Of a DNA stretch of 64,000 bases, positions 48,426 to 60,922 are shown one piece after another. Numbering within the stretch: the stretch's first letter is position 1; each line of letters opens with the position of its first letter. A program made the translations under genes and the position numbers. The notes beneath the pieces are model-generated. The model was not told where the DNA came from, did no database searches, and saw only the letters and a program-made list of their open reading frames with translations. Source of the stretch: Rotaria socialis (lineage: Eukaryota > Rotifera > Eurotatoria > Philodinida > Philodinidae); contig CAJNYU010001081.1 of the NCBI GenBank assembly GCA_905331475.1, positions 62,001 through 126,000 on the forward strand. Reading direction: 5' to 3'.

Positions 48426-51400
48426 TTATCGTGATAAAAATGCAACACGAAGCATTAATAATTGCCGTTCGTTATCCTTTTCACCGATGGCAACGATTGT
48501 TCGGTTATGTCCAGCCATATGTATATCAAGTGGGGTCATATTAACGGACATATTCGATGCTATCTGGCCTGTTTGCATACGCCATAAGCATACAGTTCGA
48601 TCGCGAGAGCCAGTTGCTACTAATTGATTCGTTGATATACAAATACAAGTTATCTAAAATAAATCAAATCATTAGGTGTCTTTTGGTTATTCGTTCTCTT
48701 TTCTATTAATATTCTCATTACTTCTCGATTATGTCCGACTAATCGCGAAATAAGTTCCTTAGTGTTTGCATTCCACACTTTCGCGATACCATCGGCACTT
48801 GCTGTCACAAAATATGAACGATCAGGCGATAATTTAATATCAGTAATTCTATCTCTATGTGCATTTTGTCCGTTATCAGTTAATGTTTGTATACGTTGAC
48901 ATGACACAACGTCCCAAACAACAACTTGTCCATTTCTTGTTCCCGTTAATATTTGATCATTATTTAAAACAAGTGTACATTTAGGATCGGCATCGATTGT
49001 TACTGTTGATGGTTGAACTAATTCGTGCGGTGTTGTTAAATCGAATACAACATAGTTTGTTGATGTTGATCCTGTTGCACAGCCAACAATAGCATAGCGT
49101 TCGTCAGGTGTTAAGGCAATAAATGATGGTGTGTCACCATAGCATTGATTTGTGTCTGATTTGACTTCTTTTGTTAATTCTGAATTACTTAAATCAAGTA
49201 CACCAACAGATATTCCACGACCAAATTTTTGATTACCAGCCATAATAAGATTATTTGAATTATTACTTAAGGTAAATGTAGCACATTTTATTTGATGTGT
49301 CAATTGAATGGGTTTTCCAGTATTAACATCCCACATCTATACAAAATCAACATATTTTCAATGAATTATTTGCTTTTTTCTTCTAAACTTACTTGAAGGA
49401 CACGTGCTTGAATATCACTACCGTCTCCTGCTAGACCAACAAGAAGTGTACCATTACATGCCAATTCAACTTTAATACAATTAGCACATGTTCCATGCAT
49501 ACTTGAAACTAATTGACCACTCTACAACAAGAGATATTGTTGTCCTGCGAAGGAAAATGTCATTTTTATTTTATCTTACCACAGCATTCCATATTTGTGG
49601 TGGTCCTTGGCTTTGTCCAACAATAGCATATTTGCCATTGGGTGTCATACTAACCGAATTAATATGACTGAATTCATAATCGGTTTGAAAACAGCCATCC
49701 ATTGCATTCATTGAATAGCCACAAGTACCACCACAATCACCTTCCCATGTTTCAAATGTATCTCGAAATCCGTCAACTACTTCGCCGAGAACATAACCAA
49801 AGTCGGGAATTGGTGGTGGATGATAATCAGTTTCAATAAAGCGTTCTAAAATGAAGAGAAAACACAAATACCAAAATGATCATTTATGAATTTAGGAAAA
49901 AAAACGGTCAAGTCAAACATGCAAAAAATAACGAGCCGAAATAGCATTTCATTTCATGCGTATTCCTACGTTGTGTATAGCCTGTAGATGTTTGTTGTTG
50001 CTGATTATCGCGAGCAAAGTCACCATGACGTGATGACATTGTTGGATAACTAGTAAAAAGACCAGTAGCGTTATCCATAACGCCATATTCTCTAACAATT
50101 TCTGTAATGGGATCACTTTCAAACATGTACTATTCTAATGGGATTTTAGAATGGTTAACTTACCTCGTGTTTCTTCAATTCTTGTTGTTTCCAATGTGTC
50201 TGCTGCTTTAAGTAAATTCTGAGTTTCAGTTTGCGTTGCATCGGAAACAGGAAGTGGTTTTGGAGGAGATGGTTTTGGAACACAATTGCGAGCTAGAAAT
50301 GCTAGTGCAATGCCAGCTAAAAGTAAACCAGCAATCAATGCTAGTATCCAACCAATAGGACCAGCACGACTACTTAAGGAACGACCATAATCCACTAATG
50401 CAGCATTTTTTGGACCAGTAATAGCAACTAAAGGTGTCAAAGGTAGACGTGCTGTTGTAACAATTAATGGCCCTGGTGGAGGTGTTGTTACTATACGGTG
50501 AAATAGAAAATATATCGTTATTTTCAGTTTTGAACAAAACCAAAAGACGTTGTCTCATCATACTTAGAGTTTCACAAAACGTTCCGGTATACTCTTCTGG
50601 GCAACGACAAACACCATCTTCACATCTACCATAATTACAATTCACATTAGCACAAAGATCTGCTGCAATAGTGAAAATTTTCTTTAGCGACTTTTCTTTT
50701 CTAATCAAAGAAACTTACGCGGAATTCCACATTGAGGTCCAGTATAACCTCCATAACATTCACAAATACCATCGCGACACTGTCCAGAACCACAATAAAC
50801 ATTCGCGCATGGATCTGGTGGAGTATCTAAAACAACAATTTCGAATCAATAGGTACTTTTTTGCTAGCCTTAAAAATGATTTCGTACAGTCTCGACAATC
50901 GTCGCCATGATATGGAGCTTGACAAATGCATCTACGAGTACCACTTTCTGGAACACATTGACCATTATTGGCACATGGATACATCGCACATATATCATCT
51001 TTAAATAAGCAAAGAATATTAAAAAATTTCTGTATAAATTAAGTTCTAACAACCTTGACAACGGCTTCCTGAACGGCCAGTTGGACAAATACATCGAGCT
51101 GCACCTCGATCATTCATACAACTACCTCCATAACAGTCAAAACGTAAACATGGATCGACTAGATTATAGAAAATAAAAATAGTCTATAAGAAATTGAATA
51201 AAATAAGAAAATATTTCAGTTAAAACTATATCTATATACACGCATGTAATCGAGCAGGACAAGCTAGCATTATAGATATGCATGCAATAAGGAAAAATAG
51301 CCAAACATAAAGGTTTATGATTAGCTAAACTATAAAAGAAATACATTCATATGCATCGTTATTGTTATTATTATTACAATTCAAGAGTAAAATAAAAGAA

Positions 51401-54399
51401 AGAATTTGTAAGTATTCACAAGTTGAAATACTATACAAACAATATCGAACGAAAGTTGAGTTTTAATGGTTTATTGAAGCCTTGTCAAGAATTTCTCTTT
51501 TTCTTCTTCTTCTTCTTCTTCTTCTTTGTGTGTTTATTGAAAGCGTACGTCAACTGTCTGTTCAAAAGAATCAATCACTCTTATTTCATCAAAGCATAAG
51601 ACACCCTCATAGCCAGGCAAACATTCATAACAAGGAGGTGTTCCATCATGCTGATAAACTAGACACTGTCAATAATTGAAAATCATATTATGACAGTCAT
51701 CCAACTCCCCATGCAATAAGAAAGAAACAAACAAAAAAATAAGCAAGAACAACATGCTATTGTTTTTCGAATACTAATCCGAAAACTCCCAATGCATGAT
51801 CAATCCTATCACATACCAACTTCTATTTCATAACAATCCGATCCTCGGTAACCAAGTGTACATTCACACGTTGGTTGCTGTTCATGTAGACGGCATCGAC
51901 CTCCATTGTAACAAGTAAAACTTGTACATGGATCTATTGGTCGGTCGCATGCTGAACCTTCATAACCCGGATTACATTGACACAATGGTCGATGTCCATC
52001 TGGATGGCATCGACCTCCATTGTAGCAAGTAAAACTTGCACATGGATCTACTTGTCGATCACATGCTGAACCTTCATAACCTGGATCACATTGACATCTA
52101 TACGATGCACCTTCGTTAACACATCTGCCATAGTTGCATGATACACTAGCACATGCATCTTTATAGATAGAAGAAATAAAACAGAAAAAAAATTATTCAT
52201 CAAGAACAAAACTACACTCATTTTAATGGCATTCTAACTATGGCCTATTTTTTTCTTCAATAAACTAGAAGTACAAATCTATAGCTACAGTAGGAGAAGC
52301 AGTCCATTCGCGAGCATAGCAAACTCACCTATCGGTGTAAGACAATTGCGACCTGTATAACCTTGATTGCATAGGCATATAACTACACTACGCTCGGCTT
52401 TACATCGGCCAAAATTACAAGTGGCTTTGGAACAAGGATCTAGACAAATTTGATATTTTCATTTCTTCTATGGGATCAGATTTTACTTTTTGAATTAATT
52501 TCGTTCTCGTTCTTTTTTTTGCATACTTATTTATTTCATTATCATATTTTTACGGTAAATTCTTTTCTTCTCTTTACTTTTTAATACATATCAATGATCA
52601 CACGTCTCTCACATTATGCAAATTAACGGTTAGTGACCAGCTCAATTAGAGCGAGAAGGAGAATGTTCATTTACATACACATTTGGCCACCTGAGCGTGC
52701 GTGCAACTCATGGGTGTACGAGCGCGATCTTTCACTACTCTAACGGTATGTATATTCAATGTTCAATGAAACAAAATTTGCATAATGTTACTTTTTCATG
52801 TGTATGTACAGCATGGTGCGATATGATGTAAAACTCGACGACAACTTATCACCTTGAATCTAATGTTGAACTATATCTCTTGAAGAGAAGTGCGCTGACA
52901 CAAAGTAGTAAAAAAAAAAGAACGCGAAGAAGTAATGATCGCTTTGTAGAGATAAATATTTGTATAGAATTATGTAAAGCTTGCACAATCATATCTTATT
53001 TTGGCACTGATCAATCTTACTTATCGTTCTGTTAATCCACTTATGAACTCGTTTAACTTAAAGTGGCATCCAATGGGCAATTATTATTCTACTATATATA
53101 GAGAGTAGGTCACATAGAGTGTTGTCTTACTTTCTTTACATTTTCATCTAATGAAGAAAAATGTTACTCTTGATCTATTCATCATCTCTCAATAGTGTAC
53201 TCGTTTTAAAACATTTTTCTTTTCAGTTTGACAACATACGTATATATATATATATATATGCATAGTTCGACTACTCTATCGATATGAAAATAAAAATGAT
53301 TGACAACAAATTTTTACAAAGACACTGATTGATGATTGTCTTCGAGCGTATACCAAAATGAAAAATATGTCTCAATTTTCGTATTTTGATTCTCTACTTT
53401 ACTCACTAATGGAAGTTGATCGTTAGTGAGTGTTGCATCATCTTTGAATTTGTAAAAGAAAGAAAAAACTGCTAATACTACTACAACACCTACTTCTAAT
53501 AGTAAATATACACATATATATGTTCTTTTTTTTCTTTTTTAACGTACCAATTTGATTTTCACACCGTGAACCAACGTAGCCATCATTACATGCACAATAA
53601 GGTTGATTACTACGATCTTTTTGACAAGTTCCATGATGACATTGATAACTTAGACATGGATCAGCTATGAGAATAAAGAGTAGAACCAATGGAAAAATAA
53701 TAATAAATATTATTTAAATGATAAAGGAAACAAAGATCGATAAAAACCTTGACTGAAATTAGTTTTCTTTTACTTGCACGTATAATTCTTTTGTTTGCAT
53801 AGTTACCTTGATGTGCAGAAGAACAGAAAAAGAGCAAGAGATAATATCATCGAAGGGACATATAATCCTCCTCACTCACTCACATATATATATACATAGA
53901 CAATACCCAGCCTGATTTATTTATTTCTCAAGGTTATACCACCAGTCCCGACATCATTATCACGTTGACGACAAATGGCATGCGCTCAGCATGCATTATG
54001 AAAAGCCCGAAAGAAAGAAAAAAGCGAGAATTGTTTACCTGGTTGTTCACAGCGATATCCGCTATATTGTGAAGGACAATTACAATAAGCTAAAGTCGTT
54101 TTAGTTGCTGGTTGTATACAATAACCACCATTAAGACATCGGAGTTGTTCGCAAGGTGTCCCTAAAGAATGAACATATTTACACGTATTAAATGAACCTC
54201 TGAGAGGTGATGTTCATTTGACGCATATGTATATGGCGAGTAATGGAAGGCACTAATGTAAGAAAGATTATTAAAACTTACAACAGCCAATGTAGCATGG
54301 CACGGAACCCACAGAGCGTGCTTCATATTGAGAAGATTTTGGTGTAGGAGCCGCCTCAGTTAAAATGATAATCAATAGTAACGGAGCGAAGAATTTCAT
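48426..54399 (-). CDS. EGF-repeat, single-pass membrane protein with cytoplasmic WD40 propeller
   Basis: Fifteen exons: 54399-54282, 54161-54039, 53664-53548, 52439-52329, 52158-51817, 51158-51054, 50998-50888, 50826-50719, 50662-50564, 50490-50164, 50101-49970, 49845-49580, 49521-49393, 49336-48722, 48653-48426; all phases agree, 976 aa. In order: a signal peptide (MKFFAPLLLIIILTEA); ten EGF-like repeats (about 42-410), several without Ca-binding Asp/Asn patterns; a Pro/Thr stalk; a membrane helix at about 457-478 (GWILALIAGLLLAGIALAFL); a Pro/Lys stop-transfer; then a cytoplasmic region from about 565 with six to seven WD40-like blades (SADGIAKVWN, GSRDRTVCLW near the end). EGF exons are phase 1, as usual for extracellular modules; the last WD exons are phase 0. 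I know no well-characterised family with this order. Function is unknown; a receptor or adhesion protein whose tail docks a complex is inference. Exon 2 may instead be spliced to the laminin-G exons upstream. Confidence 0.82.
51493..51524. repeat. (TTC)n microsatellite in an intron
   Basis: About nine TTC units inside the 658-bp intron between the third group of EGF exons and the next EGF exon. Confidence 0.8.
52440..53547 (-). other. Long intron (1.1 kb) of the EGF/WD40 gene
   Basis: Between the exons ending at 53548 and starting at 52439. It holds a (TA)n run at about 53239-53259 and no open frame of note. It is long compared with other introns in the window. Confidence 0.6.
53239..53259. 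repeat. (TA)n microsatellite
   Basis: About ten TA units within the 1.1-kb intron. Confidence 0.85.
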
Positions 54400-55814
54400 T
54401 GTATATAATAATGAATATAACAAAAAAAGTGATGAAAAAGAAGTGTGTCACTCTTATATCGATGAATGCACGGATGGATGAATCACATCATTATAAGTGA
54501 CGACTAGTGTTGAATGTATTTCTTCTTCTCTTCTTTTTTTTGTATTCTCTGCTGTTTTTAACAAGGCCGATGAGTAACGTATAACTGTTGATGTTGGTAA
54601 CTGTATGTATCTCAAGAATGAAACAATATCAATGATGATAGAAAATGATAAAAGTCGAAGATAAGTACATTGACGAAAAAAAGAAGTGAAGGAAAAGAAG
54701 ATCTTTTGCCAATAGTGTAATTCGGTTAATGTAACGAGCGGTGTCGATTGATGATGGTGAATATCGTTTCAAACTCGTCTTTTACCTCCTCCTACTCCTC
54801 TCAAAGCAATCGCAATAGAAACACGAGAAGAAATGAGAGACAGACAGAGAAAAAGAAAGGAATGGCGTAAGATGCAAACAAACACTATACCGCAAACCGA
54901 CGGTGACGACAACGACAGCGATGGCAGAGAAGAGAGAACGAGAGAAATATATAAATACACTAAGAAAAATCAACTCTATATGAGCAACAAAAGAAGAGAA
55001 GATATGAAAGTAGAATGGTTGATAATATCTTGGATTAATAAGAACAACAGCATCAATAAGGCAATAGAGAAGATACTATATTGACATCATCTCAACAAAT
55101 TTCTCTCTCCTCTTATCACTACTGGTAATACTGAAACCGCAAGTTGTTGTCCCGATTGTCGTCCTCTTACGATTTTTTCTTCTATTCTTTTATGCACACA
55201 TATTGACTATGGATGTATGTATGCTCACGCACACGTACAAACGGAAAGAAGAAAGAGAGACTAAGGCAACAGAAAAAAAAAGCTTCTTATTAACATTAAA
55301 AAATGTACACGAACTACGAGAAGAACGATCGTATAAATATGTATTTGAGAGCGCTAGCGTTGTTCGAGCTAGGATGTTCGAAATATTGTTCGATGCAGAG
55401 AAGACAGAAAAAAAGCAAAAGTGCAAGCATGAGTGAAAAAAAGAGAAAGACTTAATGAGAATTTGCCGAAAAAAAGTCCAAAGAATTCGTCGAAATGCGC
55501 ATCCATCTAACTCTACGGTTTCGTTTTTTTTTATTCTCGTTCTTCTTTCCAATAAAAAATGGTTTATCGCTACAAATCTCTTGACATTGCTGTCGCCACA
55601 TCGATTTGAGTCAGAATTCAAGGCTACATTGCCCATTTTTATGCATTTAATCTCAAATATACGATTGATTTAAAATGATGTTCTGCAAACACCTGTGCAA
55701 ATATAAGAAGGCGCTTAGCAAAAAGTGAATGTATAAAAAATTCTTTTCTCTCCCTCTTGTTTTATGTCTAGCCTTTCATGTATACACATATACATATATG
55801 TCAATATAACTTAC
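54400..55814. other. Spacer between the laminin-G exons and the EGF-gene first exon
   Basis: No coding exon is seen on the minus strand. Purine-rich on the plus strand (54830-55000, 55240-55460), which opens several biased frames that I do not call. It is either intergenic DNA with the promoter of the gene starting at 54399, or a 1.65-kb intron of a longer gene that skips 54282-54399. Confidence 0.5.
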
Positions 55815-58800
55815 GTTCAGGTACATCTGCACGATTATTCCAGGTAACACTATAATCATAATCAATTAATTCCGGATTGCGTATCGCGTTATGTATTAAA
55901 TTTTCATGATGATTATCTGCCATAAATATAATCTATTTTAAAGTCAATATAAATTTTTTTTGAAACCTTCGTAGTTATTCTTATATTTATTTATTTACTT
56001 ACATCTTGAACATATCCAATAAAGTTTTTTCCGCATAAGTAGATTTTTTTATCACCAAATAAACTAAAATATTCAATAAAATATGTATAATGTCGTGTTT
56101 CATCATCGAATGTTAAATCAATCTAAAAAGATGAAACTCAAAGAATTAATTATTGATGTAAAATAAAGACAAATATACTGTATTTATGGTTTTTTGACAT
56201 TGCAGAACGTGCCATTGATCGCCTCTTACACGGCCAGGAAAATCGTATGTATAAATGATTCCACCATTTCGAATGATTAACCTTGGATAATAATTCTAAA
56301 ATTTTCATAATATTTAAATAAACATAAACCCTTTGATTTTCTAAAGTATACTTGAATAATAATTGATACTTGAATAGTACCATTCGTTGATGTAAATAAA
56401 ACTGCATTAGATGATATTGTAAATATCATCAAATGAATTTGTTCATAGACTCCAGATTCAATATGCGCAGAATATTGAAGTGAACCTTTATTATCATCCG
56501 CATTAATTAACGATGATGACATACAGACTAATGAGCAATCTGGTTGACCACAGAATTGTAAAGGTTGAATATTAATGCAAGGCATTTGTCTATCACATAT
56601 CAAATCTTGCTCATAAATGCAATCATAACGATCAGATTTCACCATGTCTTCAAGTAATAATGGACGATGATTATATGTTATATTGGCGAAACACCCAACA
56701 AATTGATTAATAGACATAACACGATATGACCCGCCAATAGTTATAACATCAAAAAATAACGACAACGATGAAAGGTTAGATATTATTATACTACGATTAT
56801 CGATTTGTATAGATAGATTTTTCGTTGAAATTTGATGAGAGATTAAAATATAATGTTGTTGTCCATCATTAATTGTTTCATTGTCATGAAAAATTAATTG
56901 AGAGCTTTTATTATCGGTTGAATCATAGGTTAAATGAAAGTTTCCATCTTTTAGAAAAAGAATAAGAACACGATGGTCAACATTTGAATATATTGATGCT
57001 ATGATACCATTGTATGATGGAGTTCGAAACGAGATTTGACAATGATAAAATTCTTCATTGGGTAGAATTGGAATTTCGATTATATCCTGAGGATCACGCA
57101 CGGAAAAACTTATATCGGGTGAAATATATGAAATAGCCTTTGTTCCTAGAAATAGAAAACGAATTAAATTTTTAATCGAATGATTTAGGCACGTCTGAAA
57201 TAATCCACGAAAACTTATGTAATAGATTGACTAAGCTTTAGAAAGAGAACACTGAAGATATTCACTGCCTATATTGATGCGTTCTTAGACAGTCAAATTT
57301 AGAGAAAATGTTTTCTAGAAAACTTCAAATCTGCAGGCTGTTAACGTTATTCTAATTTAAATATTTCCTTTGTAGATCTCCTTGCAATATCGAAATGCAA
57401 ACCACGATAGAGTGACTGTTCCAAATCTCAGGGTTATTATTTTATTCTATCCATTTAGAGACACATGTCCCAACCATCATTTTACATAATCTTTCATCAA
57501 TACAATAAAGAAATATTACAGATATTATTACAAGACGTGATTGATAGACGTTCTTGGATCATATGTCAACAATGTCTGTTAAGATCTAAACTTTAACAAT
57601 CTTTTTAAATCATGTTTCACATAACCATGAACTCAAAACGACTAATCACTTTCAATTTTTTTGTTGACCAATGTTATCTGTCATGTCATTTTTTCAAAAC
57701 GACTATTTGAACTTCTAATGTTAATATAGAATCGTGCCTTTTCTAACTTGAATAAACGAAGCATTTGCACTCTGACATTGAAATCGATATAGTATTTAAT
57801 GTTACATTAGGCTTCGAAGAGTTTCTCTATGGATCTCATTCAAAATTTAACTTCAGCTTTGATACATATTGGATTTCAATCGAAAGAAAACTGATCCGAA
57901 AATGGCAACTCTGATAGTATCAATATTGAGACAGCCGATATTCATCGTCTTTCTGTGAAGAATAACTATTATGCTTCGATTTTCTTTCAATTAGTTCAAC
58001 TTACGTTTACGTTCAGTTATTTGACAAGTATTTATTAATCGATCTAATTGATTAACATGTTCAAGTTTAACTATTGATTGTTTATTTAACATGACATTTT
58101 CAATGCAACCAATAAAATGTGCTCCGTCGACATTGGAAAATTGTTCTTTAATATAACTATCTAATTTTCCAATGTAAACCGTGCTAATATAAAACATTTC
58201 GGTCATATTTTCCATTATAATGTTTCCATCGAGTTCAAATAGCAGATCGTTTTGGTGAATCAATTTAATAACTATTTTATGTTCATTTTTATCGTTGACT
58301 GAACGGTTCGTTGTCATTTCTATTATTTTTTCTCCCTTATTGTAATATGTTAAATATAAATATTCATTTTGAACGGTTAATATCATAAAATTTTCATAGG
58401 TTTCATCAGCTAATGAACCAATAATACTATTCGCTTCTTGTGTATAAAATAATAATGAAAACATGTGAAATTCTTCTGGATTGTCCAGAATAACAATGAG
58501 CGGACGATCGTTATCTCTAAATGAAACAATCCGATCAATATGAGAATCACCGATGGATTTAATTATAATATTATTCGAAAAACACTGCTGCCGGTTCGAC
58601 GATAAACCTGTGAATATGAGAATTTCATTATTATAGGTTACGTTTTCTATGCAACCGATAAATCGATTATTTAAGCCGAACAGAAATTTTTCAATAAATA
58701 AAAATGTTGATGAAAGTTCAATAGAAATTTTCTTATTCTTATCGATCCATGCTTCAAGAGTTTGATCATTTAATTGTAATTCTACATAATAGAATTTTCC

Positions 58801-60922
58801 ATCATTGATAGGTGTTCCTTCTTGATCGGAGAAAATTCTTTGTACTTGTCGATCTTGAATGAACAATGCTAAATAACCATCAATATCAATATTTAAACTA
58901 ATTTCATCGAATTGAATTATTGTACTAAGGTTTGAATAGGTTCGAAATGAAAACGAAAGATTTTTAAAGAAAGCTCTAATTGCCGATGGAACAATAATTG
59001 GATTATTATCATTCGGATGAAAGCCTAGTGTTCGAAGAGATTCAGATTGATTCACAACTGATGCAATTGTTGTTGTTGTTGTTGTTGTTGCTTGAGACTT
59101 TTCCAAGCTTTCATCTGAATTATCTTCAATACGAAGATTTAAAGATCGACCGGCATTAGTAATACTAATCTGGATAAAAGAAAACAATTATAATTATTAC
59201 AGGTGGTACAGTGAGAGCGGAAAGTTTAGCATAATTCTCTTTTTCAAATAGATTCATAATGATATTGATTGAAAATTTATTTCTAAAACAAAACTGATAC
59301 GTCTCAACGTTGTGAATAACCTTTCATGATCGAACTGCTCTTGATCTATAGACGACTTCGAAACCTTTCGTAGGTTGATTGTGGTTCGATGAGAAAAGGT
59401 TATATCGAGCTTATCGATGTTTTATTTTACGATGAAAAATTTGTTCTATCAATTGGTCTCATTGTCAATTGGCGAATCTACACACAACAAGTCTTTTACA
59501 ATGTTGATTTTTCGAAGATTACCTATCCTGAAAAGTTAGATGGAACCTTTACATCATGAAATGCTTTTCTCGTTCGTTTCAAGTGATTATTCATATGTTT
59601 TAGATAAAAGGTTATGAAAAACATTGTAATTTTACGACGAAGAGAGTTAAAATTATGTACTATTTGCATGTGCTGTTTGCTGGAGTGTGATTTCGAATGT
59701 TAGTTGATCTGAAAAAATAGAGCATCTCTTCAGGAAGATACCATTTGGTGATATTAGACTATCTTGATCGTAATCTAATCGTTCTATTAGAATTACTCGT
59801 TCGACTATTAGAATCATAGGAACAAAACTTGTTTATTCCTGAATCGAAACCTAGAAGAATTTCATTTTCTATCATTTGCAACTCACTTTTCTCATTCATA
59901 TCCATGATAAAAATCTAATCTATGGATCAATCTAAGCCTTGAAGACTAAAACTACTCATTCGTATCAAAGATTGTTCAAAATAACTTACATCACCAATAT
60001 TACCGCTAAAATTACCATCGGGTACAGTTATTAATTCTGCTCCAATGAAAACATTTCTTTTCGCTAGCCAACCATCTGGTAATTCAACATTCGCTTGTTC
60101 AATATTGTCAAGAGTAAATGTCAACTGAAAAAGTATCGAACATGAAAAGTTATTTCGAGAAAGAAAATCTTTATCTAACCTTTTGATTAGACCGTTCAAC
60201 ATTCAACTGATGCCATTGCCCATCAGTAATTAATTCTGTATCATTCTTTGTGGTTAAAGTAACATAAGATAATTCACCTTGTGAAAAAATAATGTTCAGT
60301 TTACCATTCTAAAAAATGAATGATGCGAATAGATCTATTTATTTTTCAAGTTCTCAAATAAAACAAACTTCAATATGAAATGCATAGCTAATATTTTCAT
60401 AGGCAAATCCAATGAGAACAGTAATTGCTTTTGACGTTTGTTGATTTGTACGGATAGAAAATATAATCGACTCAATTGAAGTATAATCTTCTTCATCGGT
60501 GGCGTATTTCTTACGTGTCTTAAGTGTTGATGAATTTTCAATAATCGTTTCCTGTATTGAACTATTGCTATTGAATGTATCCTCTATACGAGTATCGTCT
60601 AAATAGAAGCAAGAAAAGAATAGACTAATATTCATCCATTAAAAAGGTGAATATCGATATTCAATATTCTACTTGAGCTCTCGATCAAGAACACGTGAAA
60701 ATGCAAAGACAGAAATATAATAGAGTCATTTCTTTTTTTCTTCTGAAAATTTCTCTCGGGATAATTCAGCTTACCGACAGTTAATGTTAGATTGGCCGGC
60801 AATTTATTGATAGTATTAATATCATCATTTACAATGATCGAATATGATTCATCTTGACATAAATATGATTCCATAATAATCAAGATTGAGATAATATTAA
60901 GAATTCGTTGCGTAAATCCCAT
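55815..60922 (-). CDS. Laminin-G-repeat extracellular protein, probably the N-terminal part of the EGF/WD40 gene
   Basis: Nine exons: 60922-60775, 60598-60369, 60308-60180, 60124-59990, 59169-58005, 57145-56352, 56295-56179, 56122-56003, 55932-55815; 985 codons plus one base. A signal peptide (MGFTQRILNIISILIIMESYL) is followed by about five laminin-G domains. Their closing motifs are GNIGD|ISI, RFIGCIENVTYN, HFIGCIENVMLN, QFVGCFANITYN and FIGYVQDIIF. A Thr/Ala run at about residues 237-250 links domains 1 and 2. No stop codon ends this set: the last exon closes on a perfect donor (GAAC|GTAAGT) in phase 1, and no further exon lies before 54399. The next compatible acceptor is the first EGF exon at 54161, giving a joined 1922-aa protein. 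Without splicing it would end four codons later. I favour the joined model. Confidence 0.75.
59170..59989 (-). other. Long intron (820 bp) in the laminin-G gene
   Basis: Donor GGTGAT|GTAAGT and acceptor TTTTATCCAG. The reading frame stays open about 18 codons past the donor, but splicing gives a better laminin-G end (GDISITNAGRSLNL). No repeat or element is recognised inside. Confidence 0.6.

Noticed and set aside
50130..50150. Acceptors TTAG/ATAG just upstream of the MFESD... frame in the EGF/WD40 gene
   Set aside because: Both put a stop in frame. The acceptor CCATTACAG ending at 50102 keeps phase and gives an open reading frame.
54769..55673. Overlapping open frames on both strands between the laminin-G and EGF units
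   Set aside because: Strongly biased purine/pyrimidine composition, mutual overlap, and no splice sites consistent with the neighbouring exons.
59936..59990. The laminin-G exon read through its donor to a stop at 59936
   Set aside because: The unspliced frame ends after about 18 codons. The donor is perfect and the spliced continuation restores a laminin-G domain end and 388 further codons.
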